Assembly: GCF_002914525.1 (NCBI RefSeq)
Contig: NZ_LODW01000062.1
Coordinates: forward strand, 1 to 64,000
Length of the DNA: 64,000 nt
Source: Rhizobium hidalgonense
Lineage (GTDB): Bacteria; Pseudomonadota; Alphaproteobacteria; Rhizobiales; Rhizobiaceae
Reading direction: 5' to 3'
The translations under genes were made by a program, and so were the position numbers. The stretch's first letter is position 1; every line of letters starts with the position of its first letter. Positions 42,754 to 50,800 of this stretch are shown here, in pieces. The notes under the pieces are model-generated. The model did not search any database and had not been told where the DNA came from. It was given only the letters and a program-made list of their open reading frames with translations.

Positions 42754-43532
42754 TGACCCGCGATTTCCAGGCATTCTTCGAGCGTCACGGCTGGCCGACG
42801 GCCAAGGGCCGGCTGCCCTTCTGCATTGGTCATCGCGGCGACAGCGGCCATGAGCGCGAAAACACGATCGCCGCCTTCCGCCGCGCTGCCGAACTCGGCG
42901 CCGAAATGTGGGAGCTCGACACGCAGCTGACCCGCGACGGCGTGGTCGTCGTCTCGCATGACGACCATCTCGCGCGGGTCTTTGGCATCGACCGCCGCAT
43001 TTCCGAAATGACCGCGGCGGAACTCGCCGCCCTCGACGGCATCGACGTGCCGCGTTTTTCGGAGGTCGCAGCTCTCGGCCGCGAGACCGGCACCGGTCTC
43101 TATGTCGAGCTCAAGGCGCCCGGAACCGGCATGCTATGCTGGCAACATCTTGCTGAGATGAATCAGCGTTTCGCCTGCCTCGGCTCCTTCGATACGGCGC
43201 AGGTACGCGAACTCAGCGACGCTGGCTGCGACTTCCCGCTTTCGGTGCTGATCCGGGTCGGCCACGATCCGCATGCGCTCGGTGACGAGGCCGGCGCCGA
43301 TATACTGCATCTCTGCTGGGAGAGGGCAGGCGAGCGGCCGCAGGATCTGGTGACCGAAGCACTGATGCACCGCGCCTTTGAGGCCGGCCGCGAGATCGTG
43401 CTCTGGCACGAGGAACGGCGGAGCATTCTCGATGACATCATGAAGCTTCCGGTTCTCGGCATCTGCACGGATCTTCCCGATCTGATGCGGCCGTCGGCAG
43501 AGAGGGAAAAAGCAGTTGCCAGACAGGGATAA
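42753..43532 (+). CDS. glycerophosphodiester phosphodiesterase (GDPD family)
   Basis: This 259-residue cytoplasmic enzyme splits glycerophosphodiesters into an alcohol and glycerol 3-phosphate (or the reverse). The N-terminal motif GHRGDSGHERENTIAAFRRA carries the catalytic HRG and the metal-binding Glu-Asn. ELGAEMWELDTQLTRDGVVV and VSHDDHLAR supply the second acidic pair and the second catalytic His. No signal peptide is present, so the substrate must be imported, which fits the coupled ABC genes. It overlaps the LacI gene by 17 bp. Confidence 0.93.
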   Translation: MTRDFQAFFERHGWPTAKGRLPFCIGHRGDSGHERENTIAAFRRAAELGAEMWELDTQLTRDGVVVVSHDDHLARVFGIDRRISEMTAAELAALDGIDVPRFSEVAALGRETGTGLYVELKAPGTGMLCWQHLAEMNQRFACLGSFDTAQVRELSDAGCDFPLSVLIRVGHDPHALGDEAGADILHLCWERAGERPQDLVTEALMHRAFEAGREIVLWHEERRSILDDIMKLPVLGICTDLPDLMRPSAEREKAVARQG

Positions 43533-44520
43533 AGGACCGCGCAAGGTAACCTCCTTCGACGTGGCGCGGGTGGCTGGTGTTTCGCGCGCCGCCGTGTCGC
43601 GCGCCTTCACGCCGGATGCCAGCGTCTCGCCGAAGACGCGCGAGAAGGTCTTTGAGGCTGCCAAGGAACTCGGCTATCGGGTGAACTATCTTGCCCGAAG
43701 CCTCACCAACAAACGCTCCGATCTGGTCGGCGTCGTTGCCGCAGGCCTCGACAATCCATTTCGAACGCTGCAGATCGAAAATCTGGCAAGGGTGCTGATC
43801 GCCCGCAATTTTCGCCCCATCCTGCTGCCGACCTCGCAGGAGGCGGACACCTCGACGGTCATCGGTCAGCTGCTGCATTACGCCGTCTCCGGCGTCATCG
43901 TTACCTCCGACGCGCCGCCGACCGAGATTTGCGAGCAATGTGCGGCCGAAGGCGTGCCGATCGTGCTGATCAACAAGGGCAACGATATCCCCTTCGTCGA
44001 CCGCATCATCTCCGACGATCGGATGGCCGGCCATCTCGCCGCCAGCCACCTGATCGAAAGCGGCGCGCGGAAACTCGCCGTTATGGCGGCTCCCGCCATA
44101 TCCTATACGGCGCGGCGGCGCAGCGAAGCGTTCCTGGCACGCTGCAAGCAGCTCGGGGTGGAAGCGCAGATGCTGCAGGTCAGGATCAACGATTACCGGA
44201 GCGGCTATGATGCGGCAGCCGACCTTGCGGCATCCGGCATCGATGGACTGTTCTGCGCCAACGACTATATGGCCTGCGGCGTGGTCGACCGCGTCATGCG
44301 GGGCCGCAGCCGCGATGATGCGCCGCCGCTCTCCATCATCGGCCATGACGACATTCCTCAGGCGAGCTGGACCGCCTACGACCTGACGACCATCCGCCAA
44401 CCCTGCGATATCCAGGCCGAACAGACCGTCGATCTGCTGATGAGCCGGATCGCAGAGTCGGACTTGACGGCACGTGTCGAATTCACGCCGGTAACGTTGA
44501 TAAAAAGAAGGACTGCCTGA
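43516..44520 (+). CDS. LacI-family transcriptional regulator
   Basis: This 334-residue repressor has an N-terminal HTH (VTSFDVARVAGVSRAAVSRA, then FTPDASVSPKTREKV) with hinge helix region LGYRVNYLARSL, and a periplasmic-binding-like effector domain from about residue 65. Translation appears to start at TTG 43516 inside the diesterase gene, with AGAGGGAA upstream; no ATG is available nearby. It sits inside the operon it probably controls, and its stop overlaps the next start. Confidence 0.9.
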   Translation: MPDRDKGPRKVTSFDVARVAGVSRAAVSRAFTPDASVSPKTREKVFEAAKELGYRVNYLARSLTNKRSDLVGVVAAGLDNPFRTLQIENLARVLIARNFRPILLPTSQEADTSTVIGQLLHYAVSGVIVTSDAPPTEICEQCAAEGVPIVLINKGNDIPFVDRIISDDRMAGHLAASHLIESGARKLAVMAAPAISYTARRRSEAFLARCKQLGVEAQMLQVRINDYRSGYDAAADLAASGIDGLFCANDYMACGVVDRVMRGRSRDDAPPLSIIGHDDIPQASWTAYDLTTIRQPCDIQAEQTVDLLMSRIAESDLTARVEFTPVTLIKRRTA

Positions 44521-45341
44521 TGAGTTCCGCATTCGATTCCGCCGCCATCCGCACACGGTCAGAGGTCGCGATCACAGTCGCCCTTGAGGTCGGGCGGGAA
44601 GCCGCCCGGTTTCGGCGCGACTCCAACCCCGGTACGCTTGCCGTCGAGAACAAGGGATTGCAGGATTTCGTCACCATCGCCGACAGGCGAGCCGAGCAAG
44701 CTATCCGCAACGGGCTCATCTCGCGCTTTCCGGACGATACGTTCATGGGCGAGGAGAGCGGCCGAAGATCGGGCGGAGCCGGCACCTGGGTCGTCGATCC
44801 GATCGACGGCACGACCAACTATATCAGGGGCTTCCGGCACTGGGCCGTCTCGATCGCCTTCGTCGCTGGCGGCAAGGTCGAAATCGGCGTGGTCTACGAT
44901 GCCAGCGAGGATAAGGTCTTTCACGCCGTCCGCGGCGGCGGCGCCTTCAAGGACGGAATTCCAGTGCATGCGGCGGCGACCGCCGATCCTGCCCATGCGC
45001 TCGTCATTCTCGGCCATTCCCGCAAGACCAGTTTTGACGACCATCTCGCGCTCTCCAAGCGGCTTCACGAACGCGGCATGGACTATCGCCGCACAGGCGC
45101 GGCGGCGATCGACCTCGTTCGCGTCGCCGAAGGTGCTGCCGATCTCTATTACGAACGCCATCTCAATGCCTGGGACATGCTCGCTGGCGCACTGATCGCC
45201 AAAGAGGCCGGCGCGATGGTGGCGATGCCTGATGTCGATAGGATGCTTGCGCAGGGCGGACCTGTCGTTGCCCACGCGCCGGGGCTTGCCGGCGAATTCG
45301 CCTTCATCCTCGATATTGAGGGGCTGACGCCTGCCGGTTAA
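44520..45341 (+). CDS. inositol monophosphatase family protein
   Basis: This 273-residue magnesium-dependent phosphatase shows all three family motifs: GEESGRRSG (Glu-Glu), VVDPIDGTTNYIRGF (metal-binding Asp set) and LNAWDMLAGALIAKEAGA (third Asp). Members remove phosphate from inositol 1-phosphate, histidinol phosphate, fructose 1,6-bisphosphate or PAP. In this operon, after a glycerophosphodiesterase, an inositol phosphate is the most natural substrate. TGATG overlap with the LacI gene shows coupling. It converges with the next gene, sharing four bases. Confidence 0.92.
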   Translation: MSSAFDSAAIRTRSEVAITVALEVGREAARFRRDSNPGTLAVENKGLQDFVTIADRRAEQAIRNGLISRFPDDTFMGEESGRRSGGAGTWVVDPIDGTTNYIRGFRHWAVSIAFVAGGKVEIGVVYDASEDKVFHAVRGGGAFKDGIPVHAAATADPAHALVILGHSRKTSFDDHLALSKRLHERGMDYRRTGAAAIDLVRVAEGAADLYYERHLNAWDMLAGALIAKEAGAMVAMPDVDRMLAQGGPVVAHAPGLAGEFAFILDIEGLTPAG

Positions 45342-46210
45342 ACGGCCATGCGGCGGCTCCAGGCGCGCTCGGTCGCCGGCGCCTCGTCGGTGGTGATCTG
45401 ATCCGGCTTCAAAGCCATCAGCGCCTGGAAATTCCGCCATTCCTCTTCGCTGAAACCGGCTTCCGGATCCTTGAGCGTAAAAGTCCAGGCATCGACCCGT
45501 TTGCCCTGATCCTGGCAGAGCGCGATCATGTCGAGACCTCCTTTGGCGGCGTCAAGGATCAGCTGCCAGTGGAGATAGATCGTATCCGGTTCGGTCGGGC
45601 CGCGCAGGTCGGCGCGCAATTCCGTCTCGACAGCCTTCCAGCCGCTGGCCTGCCCGATGTCGCCGAGCTTGTTGGTCGGATCGATGCCGCGCATGAGATT
45701 GGGAATCTTCTCCTTGACCGCGACGATGAGGTCGAGACTGCCGGCGCTGACGATCACCGAGGCGGCGATATCGCGGAAATGCGCGGCAAGGTGCTCGATG
45801 CCCCTGGCACCGATCGCCCCATAATCGTCCTTCATGTCGAACTGCAGCAATGCGGCGGGGTGTGCCGATTGCAGCATGGCGGCGAGATCCTCGCTAAGGA
45901 TCAGCGGCCGGTCGCCCTCTTTCATCCTGATATCGCCGATGTCACCGATGCTCTTTTCGGCGATCGGTCCGTGCCCGGTTGTTTCGCCTTCGAGCTCTTC
46001 ATCATGCAGCACGACGAAACCGCCATCGGCGCGCACCCGCAGATCGAGTTCCATCGAGGCACCGGCTGCAAAACCCTCGGCCATCACTTCGGCAGAAAAC
46101 AGCGGATCGGCAAACCGTTTGCGCAGGCGGTGCCATTTCAGCCGGGTGCGATGCCCCAAATGCGAAATCTCCAGGCCCTGCGCATCCAGCAATCCAGTCA
46201 TCTGCAGCAA
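45338..46210 (-). CDS. GDPD-like phosphodiesterase family protein (atypical)
   Basis: This 290-residue protein has the TIM-barrel markers ASMELDLRVRADGGFVVLHDEEL (acidic pair plus His-Asp), given here only in part for place near residues 51-73, and ends in a GDPD-like FTLKDPEAGFSEEEWR. The canonical first motif HRG-ENT is not present: the region reads LKWHRLRKRFADPLFS, so the first catalytic His may be in WHRLR. It has no signal peptide. It faces the phosphodiester operon and is a likely functional neighbour. The start could also be the ATG at 46201. Confidence 0.8.
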   Translation of the reverse strand: MLQMTGLLDAQGLEISHLGHRTRLKWHRLRKRFADPLFSAEVMAEGFAAGASMELDLRVRADGGFVVLHDEELEGETTGHGPIAEKSIGDIGDIRMKEGDRPLILSEDLAAMLQSAHPAALLQFDMKDDYGAIGARGIEHLAAHFRDIAASVIVSAGSLDLIVAVKEKIPNLMRGIDPTNKLGDIGQASGWKAVETELRADLRGPTEPDTIYLHWQLILDAAKGGLDMIALCQDQGKRVDAWTFTLKDPEAGFSEEEWRNFQALMALKPDQITTDEAPATERAWSRRMAV

Positions 46211-46270
46211 GTCTCCGTGATGCCACTCTCCTGCCTTGACGAAGCGTGTTTATCAAGAGCCGAATGCCGT

Positions 46271-47365
46271 TCAGCGGCTGTAGGTCGCGGATATTGCCTC
46301 GGAAGCGGCGGCGATATCGCAGGAATGGCCAGCCTGCCTCAAGGCCGCGCCGTAGGCGACGACATTCGCGAGCACCGTCTGGAACGCGGCGCGCTGACCC
46401 GTATGGTTCAGCCGCAGGAGACGGGCGGGCGCAGTCCCGACACCTTCGGTCAGCTCCACCCCCAGCCGCCCGGCGGCCGCTATCAGCGCAACGGGCGCCA
46501 AGCCCACCGGCGCCGGCACCGCCGTCACCAGGTTCGAGGCCCTTGCCGCCGGCACCCAGGCTGGAGTGCCGAGTGCTGCCAGCCCCGCCCTTGTCGCCGA
46601 TGCCGCCAGCGCATGGCGGGCGACGAGATTTTCCAGACCTTCAGCCTCGATGCGGTCGAGCGCTGCCTCCAGCGCGAAGAATTCCAGCGGCGCCGGTGTC
46701 CCCGGCAGAGCCCATCGGCCATTATCGAGCCATGCCTCCAGATCCGCCAATGACAAGATCGAATCGCGCGGCGCGCCGTCGCTCAGGATCATATTCCATG
46801 CGCGGCGGCTGACCGAGAGCGCGGACAGACCGGCCGGACCGCCGAGCGCCTTCTGCGGGCCGATCACCGCGATGTCGATGCCGAGATGATCGACATCGAG
46901 GCTATGACCGCCGACCGAGGCAACCGCATCGACGACGGTAGCGATGCCGCGGTCACGCGCAAGCGCCAGGATCTCCGACAGAGGGTTCAGGATGCCGCTC
47001 GCCGATTCCGCATGAACCACAGCCAGCACATCGATCCCGGGATCGGCGTCGAGCGCCCCGGCGACGGCCTCGATTACGATCGGCAGGCCCGGTTCGGCGA
47101 CGATATCCCGAACCGTCGCGCCGCCCCGCCGCAGCCATTGCCCGAACCAGCCGCCATAGGGGCTGGTGACGATGTTGAGGGCGGAGAGGCCGGGGCGTGC
47201 AAGGCTGGCTGCCACCGCCTCCAGCGCCACCACCGCCTCGGCCTGCACAAGCAATATGTCGCTGCGGCTCTGCAAGATGCCGCCGATCCTGTCGGCGAGG
47301 ACGCCGTAGCGTTCCGCCGGATAGGAGGGGACGCCGTGCAGGGGATTCCAACCGGGGTCGAACAT
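46271..47365 (-). CDS. class V aminotransferase (alanine-glyoxylate / serine-pyruvate type)
   Basis: This 364-residue PLP enzyme of fold type I has the PLP lysine in AVIGPQKALGGPAGLSAL (about residue 187) and the cofactor-binding aspartate in TVVDAVASVGGHSLD. VVHAESASGILNPLSEI is also typical. The family transaminates small amino acids or ureidoglycine with glyoxylate. AAGGAG fits the ATG at 47365 better than 47371. It lies 11 bp after two peptide-type ABC ATPases and is the last gene of that operon, so it may process the imported compound. Confidence 0.85.
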   Translation of the reverse strand: MFDPGWNPLHGVPSYPAERYGVLADRIGGILQSRSDILLVQAEAVVALEAVAASLARPGLSALNIVTSPYGGWFGQWLRRGGATVRDIVAEPGLPIVIEAVAGALDADPGIDVLAVVHAESASGILNPLSEILALARDRGIATVVDAVASVGGHSLDVDHLGIDIAVIGPQKALGGPAGLSALSVSRRAWNMILSDGAPRDSILSLADLEAWLDNGRWALPGTPAPLEFFALEAALDRIEAEGLENLVARHALAASATRAGLAALGTPAWVPAARASNLVTAVPAPVGLAPVALIAAAGRLGVELTEGVGTAPARLLRLNHTGQRAAFQTVLANVVAYGAALRQAGHSCDIAAASEAISATYSR

Positions 47366-47376
47366 GGACATCTCCT

Positions 47377-48156
47377 TCAGGACGGGTCGGTCACGAGACA
47401 CGGAACGGCTGCAACAAGGGCGCGGGCGGCCGCCGATTGCGGCGCGGCAACGATCGCCGCTGCCGGACCGATCTCGACCATCCGCCCGCCATCCATGACG
47501 GCGACGCGGTGGGAGACGGCGCGGACCACGGCAAGATCATGCGAAATGAACAAACAGGCAATGCCCTGTTGCTTCTGCAGATCGACCAGAAGTTCGAGGA
47601 TCCTGCCGCGCACGGTGACGTCGAGGGCCGAGACCGCCTCATCGAGCACCAGCAGCGACGGCCGTGTCGCGATCGCCCGGGCAATCGCCACACGTTGGCG
47701 CTGGCCGCCGGAGAGCGCACGAACGGGCCGATTTGCATGATCGGCGGTCAGGCCGACCCGTTCGAGAAGCATTGCGATCTCGCCGGGGCGACGGTCCCTG
47801 GCGACAATGCCGTGTATGCGCAACGGATCGTCGAGAACCGTGCCCACCGTCGCCAGCGGGTTGAAGGCGGCGAGCGGATCCTGAAACACCATCTGCATGC
47901 GCGCCCGTTTGCGGCGCAGGGCGGCACCCTTCAGCCTCAGCCAATCCTCTCCGTCGAAGCGAATCGAGCCGGCGTCGCAGGAAACTAGCCGCAGCAGAAT
48001 ACGCGATAGCGTCGATTTTCCGCTCCCGGAGCCGCCGACCAGACCGAGCGTTTCCCCGGCTGCGATCGTTAGCGAAACATTATCGAGAGCGATGATCTGG
48101 CGGCCCGCCGACGAAAAGCCTTTCGAGATATTTTCGATAGAAAGCAGCGGGCTCAT
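47377..48156 (-). CDS. peptide/nickel-type ABC transporter ATP-binding protein (DppF-like)
   Basis: This 259-residue ATPase has Walker A GGSGSGKSTLSRILL, signature LSGGQRQRVAIARAI and Walker B LVLDEAVSALDVTVRG. The usual C-terminal peptide-transporter zinc/oligopeptide extension is short. It overlaps the upstream ATPase gene by four bases. Confidence 0.92.
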   Translation of the reverse strand: MSPLLSIENISKGFSSAGRQIIALDNVSLTIAAGETLGLVGGSGSGKSTLSRILLRLVSCDAGSIRFDGEDWLRLKGAALRRKRARMQMVFQDPLAAFNPLATVGTVLDDPLRIHGIVARDRRPGEIAMLLERVGLTADHANRPVRALSGGQRQRVAIARAIATRPSLLVLDEAVSALDVTVRGRILELLVDLQKQQGIACLFISHDLAVVRAVSHRVAVMDGGRMVEIGPAAAIVAAPQSAAARALVAAVPCLVTDPS

Positions 48157-48944
48157 GGGGACGCCTCCGCGATCAGCGGTGGCGTTGAGAGGTCGCGATG
48201 ACTGGCGATCAGGACCGCGGTATAGTCGCTTTTCGGCGCCGAAAGCACCGAACGGACCGGGCCTGCCTCGACGAGGCGCGCATCGCGGAAGACGGCGATC
48301 CGGTCGACAAAGCCGGAGGCGAGCGCGATGTCGTGGGTGATGAAAACAAGCGTCATGCCGTCCTCGCGCACCAATCCGTCGAGCAGGCGGACAATCTCGG
48401 CCTGGACCACGACGTCAAGCGCGCTGGTCGCCTCGTCGGCGATCAGCAGCGCCGGCCTTGCGGCAACTGCCGCCGCGATCGCCACGCGCTGGCGCTGGCC
48501 GCCGGAAAGCTGGTGCGGAAAAGCCCGCAGCACCTTGTCGGGCTGCGGCATCCGCACCCGCCCGAGCAATTCCTCGGCTCTGATTAAGGCCTGTTTCCAG
48601 CCGAGGCCGAGATGGCGCCTGGCGCCCTCGGCAATCTGCTCGCCGATCGTCAGCAGCGGATTGAGGCTCGTGCCCGGATCCTGGAAGACGAAGCCGAAAT
48701 CGCGGCCCGGGCGGGGCGGATGGCCGAGTGCCGGCCAGTGCATCTCGCCGCCGACTTTCGCTCCGTCAGGCAGCAGACCGGCGAGCGCACGGGCAAGCGT
48801 GCTCTTGCCGGAGCCGCTTTCACCGATGATCGCCAGCCTTTCGCCGGCCTTGATATCGAGATCGATGCGGTCGAGCGCGGCAGCTTTGTTGCCGCGCGCA
48901 TAGGTGACCGAAAACTGCCGGAGGCTGCAGAAAATGCCGCTCAT
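48153..48944 (-). CDS. peptide/nickel-type ABC transporter ATP-binding protein (DppD-like)
   Basis: This 263-residue ATPase has Walker A GESGSGKSTLARALAG, signature LSGGQRQRVAIAAAV and Walker B LIADEATSALDVVVQAE. Pairing of two different ATPases is typical of peptide-family importers. Start and stop overlap its neighbours by four bases each. Confidence 0.92.
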   Translation of the reverse strand: MSGIFCSLRQFSVTYARGNKAAALDRIDLDIKAGERLAIIGESGSGKSTLARALAGLLPDGAKVGGEMHWPALGHPPRPGRDFGFVFQDPGTSLNPLLTIGEQIAEGARRHLGLGWKQALIRAEELLGRVRMPQPDKVLRAFPHQLSGGQRQRVAIAAAVAARPALLIADEATSALDVVVQAEIVRLLDGLVREDGMTLVFITHDIALASGFVDRIAVFRDARLVEAGPVRSVLSAPKSDYTAVLIASHRDLSTPPLIAEASP

Positions 48945-49774
48945 GCCGTCCTCCCGCCGTCATCGCCAAGCGCGTTGACGAGACCCTCGCTGAACAGATG
49001 GACGCCGAGCACGGTCACGGCAAGTGCCGCACCCGGGATGACGGAGAGATAGGCGGCCGATCGCAAGACGCTGCGGCCTTCGGCGATCATCGAACCCCAG
49101 GTGGCGATATTCGGATTGCCGAGGCCAAGAAAGGAAAGCGCCGCCTCGGTGAGGATTGCGCCGGCAACGATCGTGGCCGAAAGCGCCAGCACCGGCGGCA
49201 GCGCGTTCGGCAGGATTTCCCGGAAAGCGATCTCCACAGGATGCATGCCGATCACCCTTGCCGAGGCGACGTAGTCCTGCTCGCGGATCGCCAACACCTG
49301 CGCCCGTGTCAGCCGCGCCGGATCGGCCCAGGCGCCGAGCGCGATGGCTAGAACGACAACGGGCGTCGAGACACCGATGGTGCTGACGAAGGCGAGCGCC
49401 AGCAGAAAACCCGGTACGATCTGGAAGGCGTCGACCACACGCATCAGCGCCTCGTCGACGATCCCGCCGGCAAAACCCGCCGCCATGCCGACACAGACGC
49501 CGAGGATCATCGCGGAAAACGCCGCGGCAAGGCCGACGGCAAGCGAGGTGCGCGCGCCATAAATGAGGCCGGCGAGCACGTCGCGACCCAAGCGATCCGT
49601 ACCGAGCGGAAAGGCCGGATCGGCGAATGGCGGCAGCAGCGCCCGGCCGGCAATCCTGAGCGGGTCACCCGGCGAGACGATAGGAGCTGAGAGCGCGGCT
49701 AAAAGCAGAACGGCAAGGATCGCAAGCCCGGCCACGCCTTCCGGCGTGCTGAGGAGGCGCCGGAAACGGCTCAT
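48941..49774 (-). CDS. peptide/nickel-type ABC transporter permease (DppC-like)
   Basis: This 277-residue permease has a helix near residues 12-34, then LGTDRLGRDVLAGLIYGART, the usual DppC motif. The coupling segment is IREQDYVASARVIGMHPVEI followed by AFREILPNALPPVL. It pairs with the following permease and overlaps its gene by four bases. Confidence 0.93.
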   Translation of the reverse strand: MSRFRRLLSTPEGVAGLAILAVLLLAALSAPIVSPGDPLRIAGRALLPPFADPAFPLGTDRLGRDVLAGLIYGARTSLAVGLAAAFSAMILGVCVGMAAGFAGGIVDEALMRVVDAFQIVPGFLLALAFVSTIGVSTPVVVLAIALGAWADPARLTRAQVLAIREQDYVASARVIGMHPVEIAFREILPNALPPVLALSATIVAGAILTEAALSFLGLGNPNIATWGSMIAEGRSVLRSAAYLSVIPGAALAVTVLGVHLFSEGLVNALGDDGGRTA

Positions 49775-50760
49775 GCGCCACCCTCCGAAGTGCCGATGCG
49801 CGGGTCGAGCGCGGCATAGGCGAGATCGACAAGAAAATTGACCGCAATGACGAGGACGGCGCTGGTGACGATAATCCCCATCAACAGCGGCGCGTCGCGG
49901 CCGTTGACCGCCTCTTGTGCCAGCCGCCCGAAACCCGGGATGGCAAAGACGCTCTCGATCACCACGCTGCCGCCAAGCATGGCGGCCGCTTGCAGCCCGA
50001 GCATGGTGACGAGCGGCAGCAGTGCGTTGCGCGCGACATGGCGCAGCACGATACGGCTGCGCGACAGGCCTTTGGCGCGGGCGAAGAGAACGAAATCCAA
50101 TGTCCAGGCCTCAGCCATGCCGGCGCGCGTCACTCGCAGGAACAGAGCGAGATAGATCAAGGCGAGTGCGCCGACCGGCAGAACCAGATGAGCCGATATG
50201 TCGAGCGCCCGGGAAAACCCTGTCTTGCCCGAAGCGATCGTCTCGATGCCGGCGATCGGAAACCAGCGCAGCTTCACCGAAAAGGCGATGCTGAGGACGA
50301 GGCCAAGCCAGAAGCTCGGTATGGCATAAACAACAAGCGAGCCGATCGATAACAGCCGGTCCCTTGCGCTGCCCGGCCGCGCGCCGGCAAGGATGCCGAG
50401 CGCCGAGCCGAGGCCGAAGGAGAGCGCCGTCGCACTGCCCATCAAGAGCAGCGTATTGGGCAGGCGTTCGGCGATCAGTTCGCCGACCGGCCTGTTGAAG
50501 GCGACCGACCAGCCGAGATCGAACCGCGCCAGAGAAGTGAGATAAAGCCAGAGGCGCGCAAGCATCGACTGGTTGAGGCCGTAGCTCTCACGCAGCGACT
50601 GCCTCAGTGCCGCATCGCCGCCGCCGATCGAGCCGAGATAGGCGTCGACGGCATCGCCCGAGGCGGATTCGAGCAGGAAAAATGTGAAGATGACCACGAT
50701 CAGCAGCACCGGAATGGCGCTGATCGCCCTGCGCCTCAGGAGGATGATTGCACGTTTCAC
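49771..50760 (-). CDS. peptide/nickel-type ABC transporter permease (DppB-like)
   Basis: This 329-residue permease shows LRESYGLNQSMLARLWLYLT, DLGWSVAFNRPVGELIAERL and the coupling segment FVLFARAKGLSRSRIVLRHV. I chose the GTG at 50760 (VKRAIILLRRRAIS) because the membrane domain begins there and AGAGG precedes it; the ATG at 50883 would add 41 residues overlapping the upstream gene. Six helices are expected. Confidence 0.9.
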   Translation of the reverse strand: MKRAIILLRRRAISAIPVLLIVVIFTFFLLESASGDAVDAYLGSIGGGDAALRQSLRESYGLNQSMLARLWLYLTSLARFDLGWSVAFNRPVGELIAERLPNTLLLMGSATALSFGLGSALGILAGARPGSARDRLLSIGSLVVYAIPSFWLGLVLSIAFSVKLRWFPIAGIETIASGKTGFSRALDISAHLVLPVGALALIYLALFLRVTRAGMAEAWTLDFVLFARAKGLSRSRIVLRHVARNALLPLVTMLGLQAAAMLGGSVVIESVFAIPGFGRLAQEAVNGRDAPLLMGIIVTSAVLVIAVNFLVDLAYAALDPRIGTSEGGA

Positions 50761-50800
50761 GCCGGACAGGGCCTCTGGAAGAGAATTGCCGCCGATCCTA

